Positions 15,270-23,793 of a DNA stretch of 50,333 bases are shown here, piece after piece. The notes under the pieces were generated by a model. The model was not told the DNA's origin. It was given only the letters and a program-made list of their open reading frames with translations, and made no database searches. The stretch comes from SIG565 sp045650565. Its GTDB lineage: Bacteria > Bacillota > Clostridia > Oscillospirales > Acutalibacteraceae. Position numbers and translations under genes: made by a program. Position 1 is the first letter of the stretch, and every line of letters begins with the position of its first letter. The stretch covers positions 1 through 50,333 of the forward strand of contig JAZRRG010000068.1 in the NCBI GenBank assembly GCA_045650565.1, given 5' to 3'.

Positions 15270-16840
15270 ACGAAAAAATTTTCATTGCAGTATGTATAAT
15301 TGCCGCAATAACGCCACTTTTTGCGATGTATAAGCATTTCCATATGCTTCAGCAAAATTCATATTTCCCCTCAAGATATATGAAATGGCTCTATGATGCC
15401 TATTTTACGAGACTGCTTTTGTTAACCGTAATTTTCTGTGCGCTATCGCTTCTTGTAAAGTACAACATACTCTTCTCGCTTATAATAATTTCGGTTTATG
15501 CGGTGGCACAGGTCTTTGTTGCGTTTTTCGACCGCAAAAAATCAATAAAGCGCTTGGTAATAACGCCTCGTGTGGTTAGACTCTACTCGGCGGCTCTTAT
15601 TGTGCAACTCGCTTTATTTTTTGCAACCATACTTACAGAGAATTTAGTGCGTGGTGCATTTTTTTCGGCACTTATTCTCCTAAGCGTTTTCGCTCCGTTG
15701 CCCATACTCATAAGCTGGGCGTTAACCTATCCTTTTGAAAAACTAATTTCGGCACTTTATATTGCCGATGCAAAAAGGAAGCTCCAAAGCATTAAGGGGC
15801 TTCGTGTTATAGGTGTTACGGGAAGCTATGGAAAGACCAGCACAAAATTTATACTCGCAAGAATTTTAAGTGAAAAATATAACGTTTTGGCGACACCGCA
15901 AAGCTACAATACGCCTATGGGTGTTGTTAAAACCATACGGGAAAGCTTAAAGGCGAGAACACAAATTTTCATTTGTGAAATGGGCGCTAAAAATATCGGC
16001 GACATTAAAGAGATTTGCGACATTGTAAATCCGAAGGATGCCATTATCACCTCGGTTGGTCCGCAGCACCTTGAAACCTTTAAAACCGTAGAAAATGTTT
16101 TCAATACAAAGTTTGAGCTTTACGATGCCTGTAAGAAAAACGGGGGTCGAGTTTATGTTAATATGGAAAGCCGCCATATTGCCGAAAACATAGCCGACCG
16201 AGAGTGCACGGGTTACTCCTTAACCACGGGCGGTGTATATGCCAAAAACATAAGCTATTCGAGAGAGGGCTCAACCTTTACGATAGTTTTTGCAAACGGT
16301 GAAGAAATTCAGGTTTCAACCAAGCTGCTGGGCAAACACAATGTTTTAAATATTGTGGGTGCGGCCGCCATTGCTTATGATTTAGGTCTTACTGCCGAAC
16401 AGATAAGGTTTGCCGTTTCCCGTTTAGAGCCCACCGAACACCGTTTGGAGCTTAAAAGCTTCGTAGCGGGCAGTCTTATGATAGATGATGCATACAATGC
16501 AAATCCTGAGGGCTGTGTTGAAGCGGTCAATGTACTTGCAAGTTTTTCGGGTATGAAAAAGGTTATCATAACGCCCGGCCTTGTAGAGCTCGGTGATAAG
16601 GAATATGATTTCAACTACAAATTAGGTCTTGCTGCCGCAAAGGTATGCGACCATATAATACTTGTAGGCAGGCGTCGTGCAATACCGCTTAACGATGCCA
16701 TATCTAAATCCGACTTTGATTTATCAAAGCGTCATATTGTAGGTAGCTTTAAAGAGGCAGTTGAGGTGTTATCAACCTTTGCTGACGGCAACACCGTTGT
16801 GCTGGTTGAAAACGACCTGCCCGACAACTATTTGAATTAG
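15266..16840 (+). CDS. murF: Membrane-anchored MurF-like Mur ligase
   Basis: UDP-MurNAc-tripeptide--D-Ala-D-Ala ligase type. Residues ~180-524 hold the Mur ligase domains: Walker A GVTGSYGKTST (about 183-193), the middle-domain EMGAKNIGDI and the C-terminal LMIDDAYNANPEG, which is the MurF signature. The first ~180 residues carry about four to five membrane segments, absent from Escherichia coli MurF, and replace the usual MurF N-terminal substrate domain. The next gene is ddl, which supplies its D-Ala-D-Ala substrate. The membrane part is the odd feature; the ligase role is well supported. Confidence 0.87.
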   Translation: MNEKIFIAVCIIAAITPLFAMYKHFHMLQQNSYFPSRYMKWLYDAYFTRLLLLTVIFCALSLLVKYNILFSLIIISVYAVAQVFVAFFDRKKSIKRLVITPRVVRLYSAALIVQLALFFATILTENLVRGAFFSALILLSVFAPLPILISWALTYPFEKLISALYIADAKRKLQSIKGLRVIGVTGSYGKTSTKFILARILSEKYNVLATPQSYNTPMGVVKTIRESLKARTQIFICEMGAKNIGDIKEICDIVNPKDAIITSVGPQHLETFKTVENVFNTKFELYDACKKNGGRVYVNMESRHIAENIADRECTGYSLTTGGVYAKNISYSREGSTFTIVFANGEEIQVSTKLLGKHNVLNIVGAAAIAYDLGLTAEQIRFAVSRLEPTEHRLELKSFVAGSLMIDDAYNANPEGCVEAVNVLASFSGMKKVIITPGLVELGDKEYDFNYKLGLAAAKVCDHIILVGRRRAIPLNDAISKSDFDLSKRHIVGSFKEAVEVLSTFADGNTVVLVENDLPDNYLN

Positions 16841-16851
16841 CAGGTGATTTT

Positions 16852-18042
16852 ATGAAAACAAATTTAGCAGTATTTTTTGGCGGACGAAGTGTTGAACACG
16901 AGGTTTCAATAATCTCGGCTGTTCAGGCAATGAATGCGCTTGACAGGGAAAAATATAATGTAATACCCGTTTATATAACCAAGGATGCCGAAATGTATAC
17001 GGGCGCCATGCTTTTCTTTATAGAAAACTACCGCAATATGCAGTACCTGCTCAACGTTTGCAGTCCTGTAAGCATAGTAAGAGATGGTGCAAATGTTGTT
17101 ATGAAGCATCTAAATAACCGCCTTTTCTCAAGAAGAAAGGATGTTATTTTAGACGTTGCGCTGCCCATCGTTCACGGCACGAACTGTGAGGATGGCGCCA
17201 TTGCAGGTTACTTTGAGCTATTAGGGCTCCCCTATGTTGGCTGCGATATTATATCGGCGGCTGTGGGTATGGACAAAGCCATATATAAGGATGTTTTAAA
17301 TAGTGCGGGGCTGCCTGTGCTCGACTGCCTTAAATTCACCTCCCGAGAATACTCTATGGAGAAAGACAGCATTATAAATAAAATAATGTCCGAATTTTCA
17401 CTTCCCGTAATTATAAAGCCCGTAAACTTGGGCTCGAGTGTGGGTATAAGCAAGGCCGACACTAAAGAAGAGCTTATTGATGCTATAGATTTGGCAACTA
17501 AATTTTCCGATTTAGTATTGGCAGAACGTGCGGTTGAAAACTTGAGAGAGATTAACTGCTCGGTTGTGGGTGACCGTGATGAGTGCGAAGCATCGGTGCT
17601 TGAAGAACCTGTTATGCACGACAAGATTTTATCCTACAAGGATAAATACGAGGGCAACGAAAAATCAAAGGGAATGGCTTCCCTCTCACGTAAAATTCCC
17701 GCCGATTTAGATGAGGCAACCACCGAAAAAATCCGCAAGCTTTCGTGTGATATATTTAGAGCGCTCGGCTGCAACGGCGTTGTGAGAATTGATTATTTAA
17801 TGGACAGCAAAACGGGCGAGGTTTTTGCCAACGAAATTAACACCATCCCCGGCTCCTTGTCGTTTTATCTTTGGGATGCCACGGGTGTTAAGTATTCCTG
17901 CCTTTTAGATAAGCTCATTGACTTGGCTTTTAAAAGACAGCGCAACCGTGAAAATTTAACCTTTACTATACCGACAAACATACTGTCGGGTGTATCCTTT
18001 GGCGCAAAGGGTGTAAAAGGTGCAAAGGGTAGTAAATTTTAA
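16852..18042 (+). CDS. ddl: D-alanine--D-alanine ligase family protein
   Basis: ATP-grasp ligase making D-Ala-D-Ala, 396 aa. Visible are FFGGRSVEHEVSI, the HGTNCEDGAIAGYFELLGLPYVG loop, ATP-binding KPVNLGSSVGISK, the omega loop SYKDKY and C-terminal NEINTIPGSLSFYLW. The SYKDKY segment resembles the tyrosine-containing loop of D-Ala-D-Ala rather than D-Ala-D-Lac enzymes. It is longer than usual: residues ~373-396 form a tail ending in GAKGVKGAKGSK-type basic repeats. The gene lies 11 nt after the murF-like gene and its stop overlaps the next start by one base (TAATG). Confidence 0.92.
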   Translation: MKTNLAVFFGGRSVEHEVSIISAVQAMNALDREKYNVIPVYITKDAEMYTGAMLFFIENYRNMQYLLNVCSPVSIVRDGANVVMKHLNNRLFSRRKDVILDVALPIVHGTNCEDGAIAGYFELLGLPYVGCDIISAAVGMDKAIYKDVLNSAGLPVLDCLKFTSREYSMEKDSIINKIMSEFSLPVIIKPVNLGSSVGISKADTKEELIDAIDLATKFSDLVLAERAVENLREINCSVVGDRDECEASVLEEPVMHDKILSYKDKYEGNEKSKGMASLSRKIPADLDEATTEKIRKLSCDIFRALGCNGVVRIDYLMDSKTGEVFANEINTIPGSLSFYLWDATGVKYSCLLDKLIDLAFKRQRNRENLTFTIPTNILSGVSFGAKGVKGAKGSKF

Positions 18043-19226
18043 TGACTGATTTTATAATAAACCTTGCAAAACAGCAAAAAGGTGGTTGCAGCGATGCCGA
18101 TATTCGCAACCGTATTGGTACCTTCGGCGGTATTTTCGGTATAATATCAAACCTTTTGCTTTGCGTAATAAAAATAACTGTGGGTTTACTCGCCCATAGT
18201 ATATCAATAATCGCTGATGGGCTAAACAACCTATCCGATATGGGTTCCTCGGTTATAGCCATGATAGGTTTTAAATTAGCGGGTAAGCCCGCCGATTCTG
18301 ACCACCCTTACGGACACGGCAGAATGGAATATATGTCGGCATTTATTGTATCAACGCTTATAATTGTTGTTGGATTTGAGCTGTTTAAGGAATCGATAAC
18401 TGCCCTTTTTAATAATAGCGCAATGCCACAGTACGGAATGTGGTCAATAATTGTTCTTATCACCTCGGTTATAATTAAATTTGTAATGTATTTGTTTAAC
18501 CGAAATCTTGGCAAAAGGATAAATTCCGAAGTGCTTAAGGCGGCGGCGAGGGACTCTGTAAACGACTGTATATCAACAGGCGTTATCTTGTTAACGGTTA
18601 TAGTTTCCCGCTTTGTTTTGCTCGGCTTTAACCTTGATGCATTGCTAGGCATCGGTGTGGCAATATTTATTTTAATTTCGGGCTTTTCCTCGGCTAAACA
18701 AACACTGGATGTAATTTTAGGCGGTCCGCCAGCACCCGAGCTTATCGAGCAAATTGAAGAGCAGATTATGTCCTTTGATATGTTTATTGGTATACACGAC
18801 CTTATTGTACATAACTATGGTCCCAGCCGACAGTTCGCTTCGGTGCACGTTGAAGTTCCCGAGGATATCAACATCGTTGCTTGTCATGAAAAGATAGATA
18901 TATGCGAAAAATTAGTTAAGGAAAAATTAGGGGTTGAACTGGTAATTCATATGGACCCCATCGAGACCAACAATACCGAAATCGAAGCCGCAAAGGCAGC
19001 CATTTTGGCAGCCCTTGCTGATATTAATCACGACTTTTCCTTGCACGACTTTCGTATGACACCCAAGAGTGATACCCGCATAAATTTGATTTTTGACGTT
19101 GTTGTGCCCTCAAGCAACAGCGTACCGCTTGATACGCTAAAAGAGCAAATCTGCAGTACTGCAAAAACGGTTGATAAAAGATACGAATGTGTTATTACAT
19201 TTGATAATGATTTTACAGGCAAATAA
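18042..19226 (+). CDS. Cation diffusion facilitator transporter
   Basis: CDF-family metal/proton antiporter, 394 aa. The membrane domain has six spans with the metal-site motif HSISIIADGLNNLSD in span 2 and HPYGHGRMEY in the following loop. The cytoplasmic part is longer than usual: a first C-terminal domain (about 215-290) and an additional ~90-residue stretch. The ion (Zn, Mn, Fe) is not deducible. It is translationally coupled to ddl, and a strong terminator follows, so it is the last gene of this unit. Confidence 0.9.
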   Translation: MTDFIINLAKQQKGGCSDADIRNRIGTFGGIFGIISNLLLCVIKITVGLLAHSISIIADGLNNLSDMGSSVIAMIGFKLAGKPADSDHPYGHGRMEYMSAFIVSTLIIVVGFELFKESITALFNNSAMPQYGMWSIIVLITSVIIKFVMYLFNRNLGKRINSEVLKAAARDSVNDCISTGVILLTVIVSRFVLLGFNLDALLGIGVAIFILISGFSSAKQTLDVILGGPPAPELIEQIEEQIMSFDMFIGIHDLIVHNYGPSRQFASVHVEVPEDINIVACHEKIDICEKLVKEKLGVELVIHMDPIETNNTEIEAAKAAILAALADINHDFSLHDFRMTPKSDTRINLIFDVVVPSSNSVPLDTLKEQICSTAKTVDKRYECVITFDNDFTGK

Positions 19227-19259
19227 AAAACCTGTAGGGTGCGCCCCTACAGGTTTTTT
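19225..19259. terminator. Bidirectional terminator between the CDF gene and rodA
   Basis: A 15-bp perfect stem (AAAAAACCTGTAGGG / CCCTACAGGTTTTTT) lies between two convergent genes and has A and T runs on both sides. Confidence 0.92.
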
Positions 19260-19261
19260 GT

Positions 19262-20395
19262 TTAATAATCATCTCTTAAATACAGCGTTCTTGAATTTCG
19301 GTGCATATACACACTCATTACAAGTCCCGCCGACATATAAAGACAAACAAGCGAAGTTCCCCCCGCACTAAAGAACGGTAGTGTAATTCCGATAACGGGC
19401 AAAATTGACAAGCACATACCTATATTTATTATAATGTGTGTCAGCAGCATTGAAAACACACCAACACAAATAAATTTGCCGCTTGATTTAGAGCAGTTTT
19501 TTGCCGACATCAAAACCCTTATGCAAATACCCGCAAGGAGAAGTATTACCGCAAGGCACCCTAAGAAGCCAAGCTCCTCGCCGATGCATACGAAGATAAA
19601 ATCATTATGCCCCTCGGGTACGCCGCCGACCTGTGTTAAGCTCCCCTTTAAAAAGCCCTGCCCAAACCAACCACCGTTAGCGAGTGCTACCGAGCCACGA
19701 TATTGCTGATAACCCGCATTTTGTATGTCGGTATTTCCGCTTAATATGTTTATAATTCGTGAGCGTTGGTCATCATTCATAACAAAGAAATAGATAAAAG
19801 GTGATGCTACCACCGTGGCTGCGAGTGCGTATAGAAAATACTTTAAGCGCAGTCCTGCAGCATACATCATACCAACCACCATTACTGCAAATACTATCGC
19901 AGTTCCGTCATCACCCTGAAAATGCACAAGCACAACAGGGATAGCTCCGTGTATGCATACAGGTATAAGCGTTGTTAGGCGATTGATTTTCTCCTTTACC
20001 GCATCAAGATGTGCCGCAAAGGTTATTAAAAACATTACCTTTAAAAGCTCGGCCGGCTGAAAGGATATACCGCCGATAATAAGCCACGCCTTATCATCGG
20101 TGCCGGGCGGTGCATAACCGATAAAAAAGGTTAATATTACGGGAATTAGACCTATAGCGGCGGCTAAAGGCCAATATTTAATATATGTTGCAAAATCGAA
20201 AAGCGAAATAGCCACAGCAACACCGATACCTAAAAGCATTGCCGCTATTTGTGTTAAAAACTCACTATACCCGTCAGAATGGAAGGTGGTGGTAAGCACC
20301 GCCATACATCCGTAACAGGTTGTAAACAAGCAAAGTATTAAAAATATTTTATCGCTTTCTCGTATGTAGTCGGCAATTTTTGAAAATATTTTCAT
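19262..20395 (-). CDS. rodA: SEDS peptidoglycan polymerase RodA/FtsW family
   Basis: Lipid II-polymerising glycosyltransferase of the SEDS family, 377 aa, about ten membrane spans. The catalytic Asp lies in HFQGDDGTAIVF (usually QPDLGTA), and the extracellular loop motif is PEGHNDFIF followed by a C-terminal GGTSLVCLYMSAGLV. The shorter length and sequence favour RodA (elongation) over FtsW. It is monocistronic, with a promoter at 20420-20448 and a GGAGAG binding site. The partner class B PBP is not in this window. Confidence 0.9.
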   Translation of the reverse strand: MKIFSKIADYIRESDKIFLILCLFTTCYGCMAVLTTTFHSDGYSEFLTQIAAMLLGIGVAVAISLFDFATYIKYWPLAAAIGLIPVILTFFIGYAPPGTDDKAWLIIGGISFQPAELLKVMFLITFAAHLDAVKEKINRLTTLIPVCIHGAIPVVLVHFQGDDGTAIVFAVMVVGMMYAAGLRLKYFLYALAATVVASPFIYFFVMNDDQRSRIINILSGNTDIQNAGYQQYRGSVALANGGWFGQGFLKGSLTQVGGVPEGHNDFIFVCIGEELGFLGCLAVILLLAGICIRVLMSAKNCSKSSGKFICVGVFSMLLTHIIINIGMCLSILPVIGITLPFFSAGGTSLVCLYMSAGLVMSVYMHRNSRTLYLRDDY

Positions 20396-20419
20396 ATATT
20401 CTCTCCTTCTTATATAGAT

Positions 20420-20448
20420 ATTATATTTTATACATTATGTAAATGCAA
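20420..20448 (-). promoter_or_regulatory. rodA promoter
   Basis: TTGCAT (20443-20448), 17-bp spacer, TATAAT (20420-20425) on the minus strand, giving a short leader of about 18 nt. Confidence 0.7.
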
Positions 20449-20457
20449 GGAAATTGT

Positions 20458-20485
20458 TTGATTTTCCGTTTGTTTATGGTATAAT
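20458..20485 (+). promoter_or_regulatory. tsaE-tsaB-rpiB promoter
   Basis: TTGATT (20458-20463), 16-bp spacer, TATAAT (20480-20485) on the plus strand, divergent from rodA and about 15 nt before the tsaE start. Confidence 0.7.
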
Positions 20486-20500
20486 ACTCTCGGTGATAGT

Positions 20501-20929
20501 ATGAAAGAATTTGTGTCCCACTGCGACACACAAACCGAACAATTTGCCCAAACACTTGCCGAAAAACTCATGGGCGGTGAAGTAATCGCCTTCCGTGGCG
20601 ACCTGGGTGCCGGTAAAACCTGTTTTACAAGAGGTCTGGCTAAGGGACTCGGCTATAACGGTGTGGTTAATTCCCCCACCTTTGCACTTGTTAACGAATA
20701 TATTGGCGGACGGCTTAACCTTTATCATTTTGATATGTACCGAGTGGAAAATTGGGGGGACCTTTACTCTACAGGATTTTTCGAATATATTGATATGGGC
20801 GGTGTTGTTGCTGCCGAGTGGAGCGAGAACATTGATGGCGCTTTGCCCGACAACACAATATATATCACCATCGAAAAGATAGATGAAAATACAAGAAACA
20901 TAAAAATTTGCGGAGTTGATTTACCTTGA
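20501..20929 (+). CDS. tsaE: tRNA t6A threonylcarbamoyladenosine biosynthesis ATPase TsaE
   Basis: P-loop ATPase needed for the t6A37 modification of ANN-decoding tRNAs, 142 aa. Walker A is GDLGAGKTCFTRGL (about residues 33-46), followed by SPTFALVNEY and the C-terminal AAEWSENI segment, all typical of TsaE. Its TGA overlaps the tsaB TTG start (TTGA), so the two are coupled. TsaD and TsaC are not in the window. Confidence 0.96.
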   Translation: MKEFVSHCDTQTEQFAQTLAEKLMGGEVIAFRGDLGAGKTCFTRGLAKGLGYNGVVNSPTFALVNEYIGGRLNLYHFDMYRVENWGDLYSTGFFEYIDMGGVVAAEWSENIDGALPDNTIYITIEKIDENTRNIKICGVDLP

Positions 20930-21627
20930 ATATTTTAGCGGCAGAGTGCTCTGCCACCCCCGTTTCGTGCGCCATAAGTATGGGCGGTAAAATTATAGAG
21001 CATTCCTTTGCAAATTTAAAAACAACCCACTCGCAAACGCTGTTACCTATGATTTCTCAGATGCTCAAAAAGGCAAACCTCACACCCGATGATATTGATT
21101 GCTTTGCAGTCTCCTCGGGACCCGGCTCGTTTACGGGGGTTAGAATCGGCATTAGCACCATTAAGGGTCTTGCTGCACCGAAAAATGCAAAATGTGTGGG
21201 TGTTTCTACCCTACTTGTCATGGCTTACAATTATATAGATACTGATTGTGTTGTGTGTTCGGTTATGGATGCAAGATGTAATCAGGTTTATAATGCGCTG
21301 TTTAAGATTTGTGGCGGTGTTGTTACACGCTTAACTAATGACCGTGCGCTTATGTGTGATGAGCTTATGTGTGAGCTAAAAGAAAAATATAGTGATGAAA
21401 AGGTAATTATTGTTGGAGACGGTACTTATCTTTTTGAGGGTGCGGCAACGGGCAATATACTTTTATCGAGTGATGAGCGCCGTTACCAAAACGCACAGGG
21501 TGTAATTTTGGCAGCGATGGAGAGCAAAAATTTTGTTACACCCGATATGCTGTTGCCCACATATCTTCGTTTGCCTCAGGCAGAGCGTGAGCTTAAATTA
21601 AAACAAGGAAAGGAAATACAAAAATGA
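20926..21627 (+). CDS. tsaB: tRNA t6A biosynthesis protein TsaB
   Basis: Non-catalytic ASKHA-fold partner of TsaD in t6A synthesis, 233 aa. The signatures are the N-terminal ILAAECSATPVSCAI and VSSGPGSFTGVRIGIST. The start is TTG at 20926, overlapping the tsaE stop. The C-terminus (LPTYLRLPQAERELK) matches the usual TsaB end. The next gene starts 4 nt inside its end. Confidence 0.95.
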   Translation: MNILAAECSATPVSCAISMGGKIIEHSFANLKTTHSQTLLPMISQMLKKANLTPDDIDCFAVSSGPGSFTGVRIGISTIKGLAAPKNAKCVGVSTLLVMAYNYIDTDCVVCSVMDARCNQVYNALFKICGGVVTRLTNDRALMCDELMCELKEKYSDEKVIIVGDGTYLFEGAATGNILLSSDERRYQNAQGVILAAMESKNFVTPDMLLPTYLRLPQAERELKLKQGKEIQK

Positions 21628-22064
21628 AAATTGCATTGGGCTGTGACCACGGTGGTCTTGAACACAAAAACGCTATTTTGGAGCATTTAAAGGAACGAGG
21701 TTTTGAGGTGACTGATTTTGGTGTATATGAGTTAAAATCGGTTGATTACCCCGAAATTGCCGAAAAGGTTGCAAACTGTATCTCCAAAGGTAACGCCGAG
21801 CTTGGTATACTGGTTTGTGGCACAGGTATTGGTATGTCACTCGCCGCAAACAAAATAAAAGGAATTCGTGCGGCGGCCTGCAGTGAGCATTTTTCGGCTA
21901 AATATACACGCCTTCATAACAACTCAAATATCCTCTGCCTTGGTGGTAGGGTTATAGGTGTTGGCACCGCTTTAGAGCTTGTTGATTTGTTTGTTGACAC
22001 CGAATTCGAGGGAGGCAGACATTCTCGCCGAGTTGATATGATTACTGCACTTGAAAATAAGTAA
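21624..22064 (+). CDS. rpiB: Ribose-5-phosphate isomerase B
   Basis: Interconverts ribose-5-phosphate and ribulose-5-phosphate in the pentose phosphate pathway, 146 aa. The family core is clear: CDHGGLEHKNAI near the N-terminus, the catalytic cysteine loop VCGTGIGMSLAANKIKGIRAA and EHFSAKYTRLHNNSN. RpiB and LacA/LacB sugar isomerases are related, but the motif and lack of lactose genes favour RpiB. The ATG at 21624 overlaps tsaB by 4 nt. Confidence 0.94.
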   Translation: MKIALGCDHGGLEHKNAILEHLKERGFEVTDFGVYELKSVDYPEIAEKVANCISKGNAELGILVCGTGIGMSLAANKIKGIRAAACSEHFSAKYTRLHNNSNILCLGGRVIGVGTALELVDLFVDTEFEGGRHSRRVDMITALENK

Positions 22065-22073
22065 TTTTTTTCC

Positions 22074-22102
22074 ATAAAACGCCGCAAATTTGCGGTATTT
22101 TA
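22074..22102. terminator. Weak terminator after rpiB
   Basis: ATAAAA-CG-CCGCAAA / TTTGCGG-TA-TTTTAT forms a hairpin with almost no loop and a short T-run directly after rpiB. Confidence 0.5.
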
Positions 22103-22116
22103 TTGGCTTTTAGGGG

Positions 22117-22145
22117 TTGTATTTAAAATTTTACTATGTTATAAT
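22117..22145 (+). promoter_or_regulatory. Promoter of the beta-helix gene pair
   Basis: TTGTAT (22117-22122), 17-bp spacer, TATAAT (22140-22145) on the plus strand. Transcription from about 22152 would give a 5' untranslated region of ~210 nt that carries the structured RNA. Confidence 0.65.
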
Positions 22146-22190
22146 GCCTTTAGTTAGTTAAGACACTTTAAAAGCGTTTTGACAATAACA

Positions 22191-22329
22191 AATAGCACTG
22201 TGAGGTGTTGCCGTTAACAAACAGTTGTTATGAGAAACCGAAAGCTTTTTCAGGTTTTCTTGATGAGTCATTGAGAACTCTTAACAATTTGTAATTTAAT
22301 GGCAAAAGCTCACAGTGCTATTATTTTTC
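22191..22329 (+). ncRNA. Cloverleaf-like structured 5' UTR element
   Basis: A perfect 14-bp stem (22191-22204 with 22309-22322) extends by a second 5-bp helix (TTGCC 22208-22212 / GGCAA 22301-22305). The enclosed loop contains three hairpins: 22215-22230 (TAACAA/TTGTTA), 22233-22260 (AGAAACCGAAA / TTTC-A-GGTTTTCT) and 22265-22280 (GAGT/ACTC). The outer stem is followed by ATTTTTC, so it could also act as a terminator. A small hairpin (ACAGT/ACTGT) stands just before the ribosome binding site. The form fits a riboswitch or other cis-regulatory RNA; no known family was recognised. Confidence 0.6.
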
Positions 22330-22363
22330 AAACAGTAAAAAACTGTAAAAAGGAGAATGCCAT

Positions 22364-23788
22364 ATGCAACCTATAGAAATTGAAAGAAAAGCCAGAGCGC
22401 TCCGCAAAAAAATTGCAGAGGCAAAGCCCGAGTATGCACCCATTACGGGTACAACCTATTATGTATCGGCTGATGGGGATGATAATAACGACGGCTTAAC
22501 CCCCGAAACCGCTTGGAAAACCCTTGACGGACCCGATAACAATTTTGATAACATAAAATCAGGCGATGCTATACTTTTCCGTTGCGGTGATATATTCTCT
22601 GCTACCTATCCCCGCCCTTATGGACTTAAAATGACACCCGGTGTTACATATTCAAGCTTCGGTGAGGGTCCTAAGCCCGAGCTTCGAGGCATAGTTGGAA
22701 ACGGTGTAGAATTCGATTGGAAAAAAGAGGGAGAAAATCTTTATTCACTTGACCTTGGTCATACAATGGATGTGGGTAATATATTCTTTGATGATGCTAA
22801 AGAATGGGGATATAAGTTAGTTAAAGGTCTTGATAGTGACACCACACCGAAATTAGACCTTGAGTTCTATCACGATATTGCCGAGAAAAAGCTTTATCTT
22901 TGTTCTGAAAAGGGAAGTCCGAAAGAGCGTTGGAGCAATATGCATATAGGTCACCGTTGCAATATTTTCGGCAGGGCAAGACCCGGTTGTGTTGTAGATA
23001 ACCTTGCATTCCGCTTCTGCGGCTGCTATGGTATACAGGGTGGTAGTGTTCATTATCCTGATGATGATGCATGTTTCTATTACGGATTCAGCGGCTTCAC
23101 AGTTGCAAACTGTGAGTTTGAGTGGATAGGCGGCTCGCTGCTTGGTGACGTAACCAAGAGCACTGTTCGTGGTGGTAACGGCTTTGAAATATTCGGCGGT
23201 GCGAGTAATCTTGATGTGCATAACTGCTACTTTAATCAAATTTATGATGCTGCACTTACTCAACAGTGGCGTGGTTCCTTGAGCAAGAAAAATGAAATGC
23301 CTGTTTGTGTTGAGGATTGTGTTTTCAGCGGTAACCTATTTGAAAACAACACCTACGATTATGAGTATTTCTTATCAGAGTATGAAAACAATGAACTCCC
23401 CCCACGAAAAAAAGCCGATACCAAACTTTTCTTTAGAAATATCTATTTTGAAAATAATATTTGCCGCAAAAACGGTTACGGCTTTGGTAATCAGCGTCCT
23501 GACCGTTATACTCCCGCCTCTTTAAAGAGCTGGACACACCAAAACAAAAGTGAAAACTTTATTGTCCGCAACAACATATTCGATAGAGGCGATTACCGTT
23601 TATTAGAAATAATTGCTTGTGAGGATAAATATGTTCCAACTCTTATTGGTAATACCTATTGCCAATATCTCGGCAAGGGTCTTATCTACTCACAAGGTGA
23701 AACCTCTATGCTAACACCTGAAGTATCAAGAACAAAGAAAATCTTCAACGGTGAAGAGGATGCAGATTTATCGGTTGCAAGGTGGTAA
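22364..23788 (+). CDS. Cytoplasmic right-handed beta-helix protein (first copy)
   Basis: 474 aa. After a ~22-residue helix (IEIERKARALRKKIAEAK) comes TTYYVSADGDDNNDGLTPET, the opening motif typical of DUF1565/pectate-lyase-like beta-helix proteins, then repeated short strands with asparagine-rich turns (FENNTYDYEY, FENNICRKNGYGFGNQRPDR). Such folds are usually carbohydrate-active, yet no signal peptide or membrane span is present, so it should act inside the cell. The start at 22364 follows AAGGAG. It is about two-thirds identical by eye to the next gene. Substrate unknown; the fold assignment is by pattern. Confidence 0.8.
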   Translation: MQPIEIERKARALRKKIAEAKPEYAPITGTTYYVSADGDDNNDGLTPETAWKTLDGPDNNFDNIKSGDAILFRCGDIFSATYPRPYGLKMTPGVTYSSFGEGPKPELRGIVGNGVEFDWKKEGENLYSLDLGHTMDVGNIFFDDAKEWGYKLVKGLDSDTTPKLDLEFYHDIAEKKLYLCSEKGSPKERWSNMHIGHRCNIFGRARPGCVVDNLAFRFCGCYGIQGGSVHYPDDDACFYYGFSGFTVANCEFEWIGGSLLGDVTKSTVRGGNGFEIFGGASNLDVHNCYFNQIYDAALTQQWRGSLSKKNEMPVCVEDCVFSGNLFENNTYDYEYFLSEYENNELPPRKKADTKLFFRNIYFENNICRKNGYGFGNQRPDRYTPASLKSWTHQNKSENFIVRNNIFDRGDYRLLEIIACEDKYVPTLIGNTYCQYLGKGLIYSQGETSMLTPEVSRTKKIFNGEEDADLSVARW

Positions 23789-23793
23789 ATAAT

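Noticed and set aside
16852..18042. D-Ala-D-Lac (vancomycin-resistance) ligase
   Set aside because: The omega loop with SYKDKY fits the D-Ala-D-Ala type, and no vanH, vanX or vanRS genes are adjacent.
22191..22329. Retron or other reverse-transcriptase-linked RNA
   Set aside because: The inverted repeat ends suggested it, but no reverse transcriptase is nearby; the adjacent genes are beta-helix proteins.
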